This document shows positions 29,450-38,601 of a stretch of 64,000 nt of DNA, one piece after another. The notes under the pieces are model-generated. The model worked only from the letters and a program-made list of their open reading frames with translations. It was not told where the DNA came from and did not search any database. A program made the position numbers and the translations under genes. Position 1 is the stretch's first letter. Each line of letters opens with the position of its first letter. This DNA is from an uncultured Prevotella sp. (GTDB lineage Bacteria; Bacteroidota; Bacteroidia; Bacteroidales; Bacteroidaceae), in the NCBI GenBank assembly GCA_900557035.1, contig USRA01000002.1, forward strand, positions 8,785-72,784, in the 5' to 3' direction.

Positions 29450-30629
29450 ATTCTTTCTTTCCCTTTTCAGAGATGATGGTAATCTGATTATCGTCAGTGC
29501 GGAAAGTAGTGCCCGGATTACGGGTAGAGTTGAGCACGATGAAGTCGGCATTTTTCTTCACTCTCTTCTTCTGTGCATTGCTCTCTTCATCGTTGGTTTC
29601 CAGGGCAAAAGCTACGATTCGCTGATTCTTTTGTTTCATCTGTCCCAAAGCTGCTGCGATGTCATGGGTAGGCACCAGTGTCAGCTCCAGGTCATCCTTT
29701 TCGCGCTTGATTTTCCTATCAGCTACATTGGCAGGACGGAAGTCTGCTACGGCTGCACAGAGAATGGCAGCATCAGATGAAGCAAAGGCTGCTGTGGCTG
29801 CCTGATACATCTCCTCACAGCTCTCCACATTGATGCGGTGGATAGCAGGACTACTGTCTAATGAAACAGGACCTGCCACCAAAGTAACATCCGCACCACG
29901 GCGAAGACATTCTTCGGCAAGTGCGAATCCCATCTTTCCTGACGAATAATTACCGATGAAACGCACTGGGTCAATCTTCTCATAGGTTGGTCCAGCTGTA
30001 ATCATCACCTTCTTACCGCAGAGGTCTTTCTCCGTAGTCTTCTGGTTCTCTGATTCTACATCAGCAACCTCATCGGCACTCTCCATCATGTTGAAGTATC
30101 TATCCAGGTAATCCACGATGACATCCGGTTCCTCCATACGTCCCTTTCCCTCTAATCCAGAAGCAAGGAATCCCACTTCCGGCTCGATGATATGGTTACC
30201 ATAGCCGAGAAGGGTCTTCATGTTGGCCTGTGTAGAAGGATGCTTGTACATATCAAGGTCCATGGCAGGAGCAATGAAGACTGGTGCCTTCATGGAGAGA
30301 TAGGTAGTGATGAGCATATTGTCTGCAATACCATGCGCCATCTTGCCCATGGTAGATGCCGTACATGGTGCAATGACCATCGCATCCGCCCAGAGACCGA
30401 GATCCACGTGCGAATTCCAGGTACCATCACGCTGTGAGAAGAACTCGCTTACCACGGGCTTGTGGGTCAGAGCAGAGAGGGTGATAGGGGTAATGAACTC
30501 CTTACCGGCAGGCGTAATGACCACCTGCACCTCAGCTCCCTTCTTGATGAGACCACGGATGATAAGGCATGACTTGTAGGCTGCAATGGACCCCGTAATG
30601 CCCAAAACGATTTTCTTTCCTTTTAACAT
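29385..30629 (-). CDS. coaBC: Bifunctional phosphopantothenoylcysteine decarboxylase/synthetase
   Basis: Cytoplasmic coenzyme A biosynthesis enzyme, 414 residues. The N-terminal CoaC flavoprotein half has the opening GKKIVLGITGSIAAYKS, the catalytic His in NSHVDL and the substrate motif APAMDLDMYKHP, which carries Asp where the classical PXMNXXMW motif has Asn. The C-terminal CoaB half (from about residue 205) shows VMITAGPTYEKIDPVRFIGN and SSGKMGFALAEE, with NADFIVLNS near the end. The 3' end overlaps porD; the upstream exonuclease gene ends 20 nt before it. Confidence 0.94.
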   Translation of the reverse strand: MLKGKKIVLGITGSIAAYKSCLIIRGLIKKGAEVQVVITPAGKEFITPITLSALTHKPVVSEFFSQRDGTWNSHVDLGLWADAMVIAPCTASTMGKMAHGIADNMLITTYLSMKAPVFIAPAMDLDMYKHPSTQANMKTLLGYGNHIIEPEVGFLASGLEGKGRMEEPDVIVDYLDRYFNMMESADEVADVESENQKTTEKDLCGKKVMITAGPTYEKIDPVRFIGNYSSGKMGFALAEECLRRGADVTLVAGPVSLDSSPAIHRINVESCEEMYQAATAAFASSDAAILCAAVADFRPANVADRKIKREKDDLELTLVPTHDIAAALGQMKQKNQRIVAFALETNDEESNAQKKRVKKNADFIVLNSTRNPGTTFRTDDNQITIISEKGKKEYEKKPKTEVACDIIDELALLF

Positions 30630-30649
30630 ATTATCTTCCCAAACTCTTG

Positions 30650-31513
30650 TTATTTTCCCATTCTCTTGCTGAACTCGCGCAGACGGATACGGGTGAGTAC
30701 CTGCTTGGTATTGTTGGTGAAATCGCTTCCCAATACCCAGGTGAAGTAACCAGGATCCTTAGTCAGAATCTCTGCCACATCCCATCCTTTGTACTTGCCG
30801 AAATTGAATACCTCGTGCTTGCGAGGATTTCCCTTTTCGTCGAGTATCACATTGCCGTCAGCATCCTTCAACTCCTGCCAAACGATGCGGCCGGCAAAAT
30901 CTACATTGTCGTTGCGCTTGGAGAACTCAGCAAGCTCGTCCATATCATTGTTGAGCACACGGTCGGCTTCCTCCTGAACACCAGGGGCATAACGGTCCAG
31001 CTCGCCTTTCAGTACGCAATAGGTAGCCTCGGTATCCTGGTCGGCGCGGTGTGCCTCGAAGTCTTCCTCCATCTTTCTGCCGCAATAGAACTTGTATGCA
31101 GCAGCCAGGTTACGACGCTCCATCTTCATAAAGATATTCTGGGCATCAATGAGGCGACACTTAGAGAAATCGAAATCGATGCCGGCACGCAGGAATTCCT
31201 CTGCAAGCATAGGAACATCGAAATGATTGGAGTTGTAGCCAGCAAAATCACAACCAGAGAACTCCTGGTTGAAGGTAGCAGCCAACTGCTTGAAGGTTGG
31301 TGCATCCTTTACATCATCATTGCTGATACCTGTAAGTGCAACCACCTCTTCAGGGATTGGCTTCTCTGGATTGATAAACTGGTTTTTACGTACCTCTGTT
31401 CCATCTGGATACACCTTGATATAGGAGATCTGGATGATTCTGTCTTTCACCATGTCAAGACCGGTAGTCTCTAAGTCGAATACGATCAGAGGCTTAGTAA
31501 GATTTAATTTCAT
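30650..31513 (-). CDS. DnaQ-like 3'-5' exonuclease with C-terminal DUF3820-like domain
   Basis: A 287-residue DEDDh exonuclease. Exo motifs are VFDLETTGLD (I), AGYNSNHFDVPML (II) and EAHRADQDTEATY (III, with His before the final Asp). About residues 215-285 (FNFGKYKGWDVAEILTKDPG, YFTWVLGSDF) resemble the small DUF3820 domain that often follows such nucleases. It sits directly behind dnaN, consistent with a role in replication or repair, but is not the dedicated polymerase proofreading subunit by sequence alone. Confidence 0.88.
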   Translation of the reverse strand: MKLNLTKPLIVFDLETTGLDMVKDRIIQISYIKVYPDGTEVRKNQFINPEKPIPEEVVALTGISNDDVKDAPTFKQLAATFNQEFSGCDFAGYNSNHFDVPMLAEEFLRAGIDFDFSKCRLIDAQNIFMKMERRNLAAAYKFYCGRKMEEDFEAHRADQDTEATYCVLKGELDRYAPGVQEEADRVLNNDMDELAEFSKRNDNVDFAGRIVWQELKDADGNVILDEKGNPRKHEVFNFGKYKGWDVAEILTKDPGYFTWVLGSDFTNNTKQVLTRIRLREFSKRMGK

Positions 31514-31578
31514 TACTTCAAGTATTTATTACTATATATTTCTGATAGAGAAGGGGGGGGTTGGATTAGCCAAGCTCC

Positions 31579-32700
31579 TTATTCGTTAAGGAGCATTGGC
31601 ATGATGAGCATGAGGATATCCTCGTTTTCTGGCTGCTCAGCTGGCACAATGATACCAGCACGGCTAGGATCAGCCAAGTAGAAGATAACCTGCTCACAGT
31701 TCAGATTACCCAGGATTTCCATCAGGCTGCTACCCTTGAAACCGATGCTGATGCCGGAACCGCTATATTCGCAAGCCAATACTTCCTTGGCAGAAGTAGA
31801 GAAGTCGATGTCTTCTGAAGAAACCTCGAAACGGCCGCTCTCAATGTGGAAACGAATCAGCTGGCTGCTCTCGCTGGCAAATGGCAATACACGGCGCAAT
31901 GCACTCTGCAAGCCCTTGCGATCTACGGTTATCTCACATGGGTTGTTGGCAGGAATCACTGAGTTGTAGTTAGGGTAGCGACCATCAATGAGGCGGCATT
32001 TCAATACGCCATCACTAAACTGAATCTCAGCTCTGCGTGCATCAAACTTGATGGTTGCCTCATCATCCTTGCTCAGAATGTTCTTCAGCAATGATGCAGG
32101 CTTCTTAGGCAGGTTGAATGAAGAAGGAGTCTCACTCTTGAGAGTGAAGTTCTTGCTTCTTACCAACTTATGACCATCACTTGCTACGATGGCAAGCGAT
32201 TCTGGAGTCAGGTCGAAATAGATACCGTTCATCACAGGGCGCAGCTCATCGCTGGCTGTTGCGAAGAGAGAACGGTTGATATTGTCGATCAGCACCTGTG
32301 CTGGCAAGACGAGAGTAGTGCAGGCATCACCCATATCCTGTGTTGGAGGATAGTCTTCAGCATTCAAGCCTGTGAAATTATAGAGACCATTCTGATATAC
32401 AATCTTAATGGCAAAACTATCTGTATCTACATCGAAGTTAAGAGGCTGTTCTGGCAACTCCTTCAATGCATCCAGGATGACGCGGTTGGCAACGCAGAAC
32501 TCGCCTTCGCCATCGCTGTCAGTGAGAGCGATGGTACTCTTGATGATGTTGTCACTGTCGCTTGCGGTGATGGTCATCTCACCGTTGGCAACTTGGAACA
32601 GGAAATTGTCAAGGATAGGCAGAGAATTCTTGCTGCCGATCACCTTAGCAAGCATATTGAGCTTGCTGCTCAATGCTGAACTTGAAACTGTAAATCTCAT
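31579..32700 (-). CDS. dnaN: DNA polymerase III beta subunit (sliding clamp)
   Basis: Ring-shaped replication clamp, 373 residues, three repeated clamp domains. The opening MRFTVSSSALSSKLNMLAKVI, the segment ITASDSDNIIKSTI, and the C-terminal VIFYLADPSRAGIIVPAEQ ending LMLIMPMLLNE are typical of Bacteroidetes DnaN. It is the first gene of a leftward operon that continues through the exonuclease, coaBC, porD, recN and the TPR pseudoprotease. Confidence 0.96.
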   Translation of the reverse strand: MRFTVSSSALSSKLNMLAKVIGSKNSLPILDNFLFQVANGEMTITASDSDNIIKSTIALTDSDGEGEFCVANRVILDALKELPEQPLNFDVDTDSFAIKIVYQNGLYNFTGLNAEDYPPTQDMGDACTTLVLPAQVLIDNINRSLFATASDELRPVMNGIYFDLTPESLAIVASDGHKLVRSKNFTLKSETPSSFNLPKKPASLLKNILSKDDEATIKFDARRAEIQFSDGVLKCRLIDGRYPNYNSVIPANNPCEITVDRKGLQSALRRVLPFASESSQLIRFHIESGRFEVSSEDIDFSTSAKEVLACEYSGSGISIGFKGSSLMEILGNLNCEQVIFYLADPSRAGIIVPAEQPENEDILMLIMPMLLNE

Positions 32701-32804
32701 GAGTCGTTATTTTATATTATTAATTTTCAATTTACTTATCTCATATTCATTGCTGATGCTCCTTACTTGACGGGTAAATTGGGGCATTTGCGCAATTATG
32801 AGCA

Positions 32805-32836
32805 CAAAAATACAAAAAATATTGGGGATAGACAAA
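32805..32836 (-). promoter_or_regulatory. Promoter of the dnaN operon
   Basis: On the minus strand, TTTG (32836-32833) and TATTTTTG (32812-32805) are 20 nt apart, a full consensus match. It gives a leader of about 100 nt before the dnaN ATG. Confidence 0.75.
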
Positions 32837-32854
32837 AATAATCGAAGAAATGTT

Positions 32855-32884
32855 TTTGTTTTAAAACTATTTTTAGTAATTTCG
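32855..32884 (+). promoter_or_regulatory. Probable promoter of the DUF3127 gene
   Basis: TTTG (32855-32858) and TAATTTCG (32877-32884, one mismatch) with an 18-nt spacer. It leaves a leader of about 115 nt before the ATG at 33007. Confidence 0.4.
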
Positions 32885-33006
32885 CAGTCAGAAAGAAAAA
32901 TAGTAGATAGATTCACTCGTTTTTGAGCCTCTTCATACATCTTTTGATTCCCGATGAAAATGGGGCTCTTCAGGCGAAGGATTGAAACAATTTTTAAAAT
33001 AATAAT

Positions 33007-33450
33007 ATGGAATTACAAGGAAAGGTAATTGCCGTTTTACCAGAAAAAAGCGGCGTTTCTGCAAGAGGTGAGTGGAAGGCTCAGTCTTATGTCATTGAAA
33101 CTCATGAGCAGTATCCAAAGAAGCTTTGCTTCGATGTTTTCGGTGCAGACCGTATTGCTCAGTTCAACATCCAGAGTGGTGAGGAACTTTTGGTTTCTTT
33201 TGATTTGGATGCACACGAATATAATGGTCGTTGGTTCAACAGTGTCCGCGCTTGGAATGTTCAGCGTGTAGATCCTAATGCTGTTGCTGCTATGCAGGGT
33301 GGCATGCAGCCAGTTGGATCTCCATTCCCTCCAGTAAGTGCGGCTCCTCAGGCAGCTCCAGCTCCTGCTCAGGGTGCAACTGCTCCATTCCCTCCAGCTC
33401 AACCAGCAGCTCCAGCAGCAGGTGGCAGCGCAGACGATCTCCCATTCTAA
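33007..33450 (+). CDS. DUF3127 protein, OB-fold-like
   Basis: A 147-residue protein. Residues 1-95 (MELQGKVIAVLPEKSGVSARG, KKLCFDVFG, VSFDLDAHEYNGRWFNSVRAW) are the DUF3127 domain, a small beta-barrel type seen in many Bacteroidetes. The tail (about 100-147) is rich in Pro, Ala and Gln and ends in the acidic tip DDLPF. That layout (beta-barrel, disordered linker, acidic DDxPF end) is the one used by single-stranded DNA-binding proteins to recruit partners. Function as an SSB-like protein is inference. Confidence 0.8.
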   Translation: MELQGKVIAVLPEKSGVSARGEWKAQSYVIETHEQYPKKLCFDVFGADRIAQFNIQSGEELLVSFDLDAHEYNGRWFNSVRAWNVQRVDPNAVAAMQGGMQPVGSPFPPVSAAPQAAPAPAQGATAPFPPAQPAAPAAGGSADDLPF

Positions 33451-33475
33451 GAGAGAAAGTATGTAAGAAAATTGC

Positions 33476-33530
33476 AAAGAGCATTCGAAAGGGTTTGTTT
33501 CCACAATCCTTACGAATGCTCTTTTTCTTT
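33476..33530 (+). terminator. Terminator after the DUF3127 gene
   Basis: AAAGAGCATTCG (33476-33487) pairs with CGAATGCTCTTT (33513-33524) and is followed by more T (TTCTTT). Confidence 0.8.
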
Positions 33531-33570
33531 AACTTGACTTTTATGCCGGTTTAACCAGCTGAAACAATAC

Positions 33571-33668
33571 CCTTAAGGAAAAATAAATTTATCCTTAAGG
33601 AAAAATATTATTTCCCTTAAGGGAAAATATTTCTATCCTTAAAGGAAAAAGTTTAGCCCTTAATGGAT
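33571..33668. repeat. 22-bp tandem repeat with CCTTAAGG cores
   Basis: CCTTAAGG or a one-base variant begins at 33571, 33593, 33615, 33637 and 33658, so five units at a period of 22, 22, 22 and 21 bp. Each core is a palindrome followed by an A-rich segment (AAAAATA). It lies between two convergent genes and contains no coding frame. Confidence 0.75.
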
Positions 33669-33710
33669 GCTAAACTTTAACCTAGAAAAAACTTATACTT
33701 TTTTATTCTC

Positions 33711-34892
33711 TTACGAATCGATTCGTCTTCTTTTTTCAAAGAATGCTCGGGAGGCAGCAAAGAACAATACCACTGCGGCTGCATTTTCGATTGCTACCAT
33801 CCAGAAGGCACCACTATAACCGAAATGCTCGGCTACAACACCACCCAGAAGACAACCGATTCCGAATCCCAGGTCCCAACCGGTCAGGATACTGCTGTTA
33901 GCCGTACCACGCTGGTCGTGGCGGGCAACATTGATAAACATATTCAGGAAAGCTGGGTACAGGTGACCATTTCCCAATCCTATCAATGCAGCTGAAAGAT
34001 AGTAGGCTACCGGATGCTTGATGGCTACGAATATCGTAAAACCGACGAGCGATATCAGCATTCCTTCGGCTGCATTCTGGGTCAGCTTACCCTGACTCAA
34101 AGCCTTTCTGCCTTGCAATCTGCTCAGGAACAATCCCATAGAGAGGATTGCAAAATAGGTACCCGTTCCTCCGGTAATGCCTAATTCTTCCTTGCTGTAA
34201 ATGGCGAGATAGTTGCTCAATACACCCCAGCAGAAACCAAACATGCAGATGTTGATCGCCAACAACCAGGCGCGGGTCAGGAAGAAGCGGTCGAGCGAGA
34301 GCTTCTCCTTGTTTCTGATGATTTCCTTCTCTGGGAGCTTCACCGTTCCTGCTATCACTACAGAAGCAATGGCTACCACAAAGGCTATCCAGAAAAGTAC
34401 CATATAACTACCCACCAGATTGTGCAGATAGATACCGATGGAAGGGGCTATCGCCATGGCGAAGTTGTTGCTCAATCCATAAAGACCGATACCCTCATTG
34501 CGCCTGCTGGCAGGCAAGACATCTATGGCACAGGTACTGTTGGCAACAGTTACCGCTCCGAAGGGTCCACCATGCAGGGTTCGGCAGATGGCAAACATCA
34601 AGATGGTACTGGCTGCTATGTATCCTGCAAAGAAGATGGCAAAAGCTGCCAGACAGGTCATCAGCACTTTCTTACGGGAAAATCCATCCACCACATATCC
34701 GCTAAACGGACGGATGATGAGTGCCGCCACCGTATATCCGCTCAGAACAATGCCTATCACATCCTTCGTAGCCCCGAAAATCTCACTCAGATAGAGTGGG
34801 AGGAGTGGGGTGAGGAGATAGAAGGCAAAGTAGAGCAGAAAGTTGGTGGTCATCACCTTGATGTAATTCGCATTCCAAAGTTTCTCTTTCAT
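33711..34892 (-). CDS. Major facilitator superfamily transporter
   Basis: A 393-residue inner-membrane transporter with twelve predicted helices. The N-terminal half has a loop with the MFS motif between helices 2 and 3 (GYVVDGFSRKKVL); SRLQGRKALSQGKLTQ is the related loop of the second half. The similarity is to drug/sugar-efflux type MFS proteins in which a substrate cannot be predicted. It is transcribed leftward on its own. Confidence 0.85.
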   Translation of the reverse strand: MKEKLWNANYIKVMTTNFLLYFAFYLLTPLLPLYLSEIFGATKDVIGIVLSGYTVAALIIRPFSGYVVDGFSRKKVLMTCLAAFAIFFAGYIAASTILMFAICRTLHGGPFGAVTVANSTCAIDVLPASRRNEGIGLYGLSNNFAMAIAPSIGIYLHNLVGSYMVLFWIAFVVAIASVVIAGTVKLPEKEIIRNKEKLSLDRFFLTRAWLLAINICMFGFCWGVLSNYLAIYSKEELGITGGTGTYFAILSMGLFLSRLQGRKALSQGKLTQNAAEGMLISLVGFTIFVAIKHPVAYYLSAALIGLGNGHLYPAFLNMFINVARHDQRGTANSSILTGWDLGFGIGCLLGGVVAEHFGYSGAFWMVAIENAAAVVLFFAASRAFFEKRRRIDS

Positions 34893-34926
34893 CTCTTCTG
34901 TATTTCTTCATTTTAAGATTCTACCC

Positions 34927-34974
34927 TATACTGAACTTTCGCATGTGGGGAAGTTAAGGGAAGTTAGGGAAGTT
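34927..34974. repeat. Second copy of the 6.6-kb intergenic repeat arm
   Basis: Reads TATACTGAACTTTCGCATG, then short repeats of the form GGGAAGTTA. It is the inverted copy of 6632-6677 with few differences. It sits between nudC and the MFS gene. Confidence 0.65.
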
Positions 34975-35747
34975 TATATTCTATTCTCTAGCCAGGCATC
35001 AATGAGTTTGCGGGCAATCGACAATTTCTCCGGCAGAATTGGGAGATGCTCCTTGCTGAACCATTTGCCGCGAGAGAGCTCTTCCTTCTGAAGGTGAATC
35101 TCGCCATCTACAAATTCGGCTGTATATCCTACCATCAAGCCACTTGGGAACGGCCATGGCTGGGAACCGAAATACTTAAGGTTCTTGATGGTCAGACCAG
35201 TCTCTTCCATCACCTCACGATGAACTGCTTCCTCCAGACTCTCACCTGTTTCCACAAAACCGGCTACCAAGGAATCGAAGTTACCCTTGAAGTTGCGGGC
35301 ATGAACCAGCAGCACCTGATCGCCCTTCTTGATGAGAACGATGATGGCTGTAGCGAGAGAAGGCCAGACAGACTTGCCACATTCGGTACACTTCTTACTG
35401 ATATCTGTTGACATCTTCATAGGTGAACCGCATACGCCGCAAAACTGGGTGTTCATATCCCAATAGTTCAGTTCCTGGCATTTTCCCGCTTTCTGATACA
35501 ACTCAGGGGAGAGCTTGTAAAAGCTAGGACGCAGACCGCACATCTCATATTTCGGATTGTCGGTTACGGGCTCTGGAATGGTGAAGGTCTTCACTTCCGT
35601 ACCGTCATTCATCGGTGTGATGTTGAGAATATGGGTCCAAGGCTTGGTTGCTATCGGACTTTCCTCACTACATGGAATCGTATAGGTTCCGCCTTCTCTC
35701 TTCTCTAGCAAGATATCTGTCTTGCAAAATATAAACCAATACTTCAT
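34974..35747 (-). CDS. nudC: NAD(H) diphosphatase / NAD-RNA decapping Nudix hydrolase
   Basis: A 257-residue NudC-type hydrolase. The zinc ribbon (FCGVCG and KKCTECGKS, about residues 105-130) is followed by the Nudix box GFVETGESLEEAVHREVMEE and the NudC signature SQPWPFPSGLM. The family splits NADH to NMNH and AMP and removes NAD caps from RNA in other bacteria. The first 95 residues are the weakly conserved N-terminal domain of the family. Confidence 0.9.
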   Translation of the reverse strand: MKYWFIFCKTDILLEKREGGTYTIPCSEESPIATKPWTHILNITPMNDGTEVKTFTIPEPVTDNPKYEMCGLRPSFYKLSPELYQKAGKCQELNYWDMNTQFCGVCGSPMKMSTDISKKCTECGKSVWPSLATAIIVLIKKGDQVLLVHARNFKGNFDSLVAGFVETGESLEEAVHREVMEETGLTIKNLKYFGSQPWPFPSGLMVGYTAEFVDGEIHLQKEELSRGKWFSKEHLPILPEKLSIARKLIDAWLENRI

Positions 35748-35822
35748 TCTTTACTTTGAACTTTGAATATTGAACTTTGAACTTTATGATATGCTTGGAC
35801 GGTTTTTCCCGTGGATAGCGTG

Positions 35823-37586
35823 CTATTGCTTTTTTCCGAAAAGCAATTCATAGTCGCGCTGGGCAGCAGGCTTGGTCCATGCTTCAGGCACGAACTTCCA
35901 GTTGTTGTTGGCCTTCGCCTCGACGGTTCCCATCTTTTCTATCGCTTCCATCAGGTAGTAACGCTGGTCGCGCTCACTACGATAGATGATTCTGCTATCC
36001 AGACTATCCTTTGGAATACCTGCACCACGGGTGAGGAGCTCTCCGCCGCCATTGCCGCGATAACTGTTTACTGCCACCTTATACCACTTCTTTTCATCGA
36101 AAGGCTGACCATTGCTCATGCGCAGAATCTTCACCTTCTCGCCGTCTGGCTTGGTAACATCTACCTCATAATCGATGCCGGCAGCACTGTCAAAATTGAA
36201 GGAGAGGTTCTTGAAGCCGAGACGCTGCTGATCGCCCTTGGTCTGGGTATCGAGCAGGAGCAGATGGTCATCAGGACTCTTCATCGTATTCACCCAGAGA
36301 TCATAACTCATCTCCAGATGCTTGCGGATCTCCTCTCCGGTAAGGCGCATCACGTAGAGCTGATTCTCGTATTTATAGAGATTGAACATGTCACCAACGT
36401 AGATAGGTCCCGCATTGATGGTAGAATTAAACTGGAGGGGCGCATTGAAGGCGATATCAGCATTCGTGATCTGAAGCTGCAGGTTGAGGATGAAATCATT
36501 GAAGGCACAGCTGCCGAAGAAAGACTCGCGGCTGTGGATGGTATTCTTGAAAGTTCCGATCTGCTTGCCGACAAACTTGTTGATTTCTGCAATCTGAGGC
36601 TCGAATGCCTTCATGAAATCCTCATCAATAGGACATTTTGTCACATCTGGCAGACTGCCAACTATCTTCTTGTCTGTCACAACATACTGTTTTTTGCCAT
36701 TCACCTTCTTCTTGTCCAGGGTGATGGTCACCTCGGCATCTGCCACATTCAGTGCATTATTGGCAGGGTCGAGACATACCACAGGCTTACCCTCCACATT
36801 CAGGATCGTCTCATTGTAGCGGGTATGGTCATGTCCGAAGAGTACCATGTCGAAGCCTGGCACCTCCTTTGCTACCCGCAGAGAGGCATCCTCCTCATAT
36901 TCGGGAGTGACAATACCGCCATCCTTACCGCTGTGGAAGACACCGATGACAACGTCTGGTTTCTCCTTCTCCTGGATAATCTTCATCCATTTACGGGCAC
37001 TGGTCACCATATTCTCAAACTTCATTCCGCTCCAGAGATTCTCTGTCAGCCAGTTGGGAATAGCTGGGGTCAGCATACCGAGAACGGCTATCTTCACACC
37101 CTCACGGTTCAGGATGATATAAGGCTTCATATAAGGCTCACCGGTCTTGGTATCAATGATATTGGCACCCAGCACCGGACAATCTAACTCCCTGATCCAC
37201 TTGTCATAAACCGCATGACCGGTCTCTACATCGTGATTACCGAAAGCCTGGGCATCATACTTCATATAATTGACGACATCAGCTGCCACATTACGAGCCT
37301 GGGTGTTGATATAGTTATAGAAGTAGCAGGTAGGCTGTCCCTGAAGGATATCGCCATTCTCCAAGAGGATGACATTGTCCTTATAGGTCTTGCGCAGATC
37401 GTTTACATAAGAGGATACGCGTGCCAGGGTTCCTGCCTTCGGTTTGCGATTGATGAAATCGTATGGGAAGAAAGAACCATGGACATCACTCGTCTGAATC
37501 ACTCTGAGTTTAACGGTGCGTTGCTGTGCCATTGCCTGCGAATTAAAAGTGAGCGCCAAGAGGAGCGCTGCGAATAACTGTTTCAT
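35823..37586 (-). CDS. Secreted 5'-nucleotidase / cyclic phosphodiesterase-like metallophosphatase
   Basis: A 587-residue exported enzyme with a signal peptide (LFAALLLALTFNSQAMAQ). The N-terminal metallophosphatase domain has the two-metal motifs TSDVHGSF, ENGDILQGQP, GNHDVETG, FHSGKDGG and FGHDHTRYN. A C-terminal 5'-nucleotidase domain follows (GSCAFNDFILN, GPIYVGDMFNLYKYENQL, YRGNGGGELLTRG). It belongs to the UshA/CpdB group and probably releases phosphate and nucleosides from nucleotides in the periplasm. Nucleotide or cyclic-nucleotide preference is not decided by these motifs. Confidence 0.9.
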   Translation of the reverse strand: MKQLFAALLLALTFNSQAMAQQRTVKLRVIQTSDVHGSFFPYDFINRKPKAGTLARVSSYVNDLRKTYKDNVILLENGDILQGQPTCYFYNYINTQARNVAADVVNYMKYDAQAFGNHDVETGHAVYDKWIRELDCPVLGANIIDTKTGEPYMKPYIILNREGVKIAVLGMLTPAIPNWLTENLWSGMKFENMVTSARKWMKIIQEKEKPDVVIGVFHSGKDGGIVTPEYEEDASLRVAKEVPGFDMVLFGHDHTRYNETILNVEGKPVVCLDPANNALNVADAEVTITLDKKKVNGKKQYVVTDKKIVGSLPDVTKCPIDEDFMKAFEPQIAEINKFVGKQIGTFKNTIHSRESFFGSCAFNDFILNLQLQITNADIAFNAPLQFNSTINAGPIYVGDMFNLYKYENQLYVMRLTGEEIRKHLEMSYDLWVNTMKSPDDHLLLLDTQTKGDQQRLGFKNLSFNFDSAAGIDYEVDVTKPDGEKVKILRMSNGQPFDEKKWYKVAVNSYRGNGGGELLTRGAGIPKDSLDSRIIYRSERDQRYYLMEAIEKMGTVEAKANNNWKFVPEAWTKPAAQRDYELLFGKKQ

Positions 37587-37615
37587 ATTTTTCTCGAATT
37601 TATTTGTTTCAACTG

Positions 37616-37623
37616 CAAAATTA
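37616..37623 (-). promoter_or_regulatory. -7 box for the secreted nucleotidase
   Basis: TAATTTTG on the minus strand, 29 nt before the ATG at 37586. I see no convincing -33 partner. Confidence 0.4.
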
Positions 37624-37698
37624 CAAAAAAGTTAGCAATTACGGCATACTTTTTGTTGGATTCTTTATAAAAATCATAAAAATAGGAGGTATTATACT

Positions 37699-38478
37699 AT
37701 GGCATTTGTAGATTATTACAAGATTCTCGGTGTAGATAAGAACATCCCGCAGAAGGATGTGCGCGCTGCATATCGCAAGCGTGCTAAACAGTTTCATCCG
37801 GATTTGCATCCTAACGACCCAAAGGCAAAGGCTAAGTTCCAGGCGCTGAACGAGGCGTATGAGGTGATTTCCGATCCGGACAAGCGTGCTAAGTACGACC
37901 AGTACGGCGAACAGTGGAAGAATGTAGGAGGCTTCGGTGGTGGAGGCTATGATGGAGCTGCCGGCGGAGGTGCCGCTGGTGGAAATCCATTCGAAGGCTT
38001 CGACTTCAGCAGCTTCGGTGGTGGAGGAGGTGGTTTCTCCAGCTTCTTTGAAAATCTCTTCGGCGGAGGTCGTGCCCGCGGTTCACAAGGTGCCGGTTTC
38101 GGTGGCTTTGGCGGATTCGGCGGAGCAGGTGCTGGTTTCGGTGCCGGTGCAGAATATGGTACAGGCGGATGTAACGGCGGCTGCGGTGGTCATAGCGCCA
38201 GAACGAATACGGGCGAGATGAACATGAATGTGAATATCGACATGTACACCGCACTGCTCGGTGGTGAGGGTATCATCACATTGAGCAATGGTTCAAAGAT
38301 TAAACTGAAGATCAAACCGGAAACCCAGAACGGTACCAAAGTACGTGTTCGCGGCAAGGGTTATGACAGAGGTGATGGAACCTTCGGTGATCTGATGATT
38401 ACCTATAACGTGAAGTTGCCTACTGGTTTGAATGAAAAACAGAAGGAATTGCTCCGACAGATGAAGGAAGCAAAGTAA
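37699..38478 (+). CDS. J-domain co-chaperone (CbpA/DnaJ type B)
   Basis: A 259-residue co-chaperone for DnaK. The J domain (residues 1-65) contains the HPD motif in [10 protein letters not shown] long Gly/Phe-rich linker follows (about 75-165) with an extreme density of Gly. A C-terminal substrate-binding domain ([37 protein letters not shown]) follows. There is only one C-terminal beta domain, and no CXXCXGXG zinc-finger repeats, so it is not a canonical DnaJ; CGGCGGH-like Cys/Gly near residue 160 is not a zinc finger by spacing. Confidence 0.88.
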   Translation: MAFVDYYKILGVDKNIPQKDVRAAYRKRAKQFHPDLHPNDPKAKAKFQALNEAYEVISDPDKRAKYDQYGEQWKNVGGFGGGGYDGAAGGGAAGGNPFEGFDFSSFGGGGGGFSSFFENLFGGGRARGSQGAGFGGFGGFGGAGAGFGAGAEYGTGGCNGGCGGHSARTNTGEMNMNVNIDMYTALLGGEGIITLSNGSKIKLKIKPETQNGTKVRVRGKGYDRGDGTFGDLMITYNVKLPTGLNEKQKELLRQMKEAK

Positions 38479-38488
38479 AAGGAAAAAA

Positions 38489-38535
38489 GAAAGCTCCGAT
38501 GGACTCAACAAATCCATCGGAGCTTTCTTTTTATA
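38489..38535. terminator. Bidirectional terminator between J-protein and zinc-ribbon genes
   Basis: GAAAGCTCCGATGGA (38489-38503) pairs with TCCATCGGAGCTTTC (38513-38527). T-rich tracts follow on both strands, fitting two converging genes. Confidence 0.8.
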
Positions 38536-38601
38536 TTGTTTTTGAATCTTATGATTCTTTTATATTGTTTTAGAACTACGAATCTTTTAATCAGAACAAT
38601 T

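Noticed and set aside
33571..33668. CRISPR array
   Set aside because: Units are only 22 bp with no unique spacers, and no cas gene is present.
35750..35790. ACTTTGAA tandem motif, also seen inverted near 39942-39970
   Set aside because: Short and of low complexity; likely a decayed simple repeat. I cannot support a function.
35811..37187. 458-codon frame opposite the nucleotidase
   Set aside because: No domain or signal is visible, while the opposite strand has complete metallophosphatase motifs.
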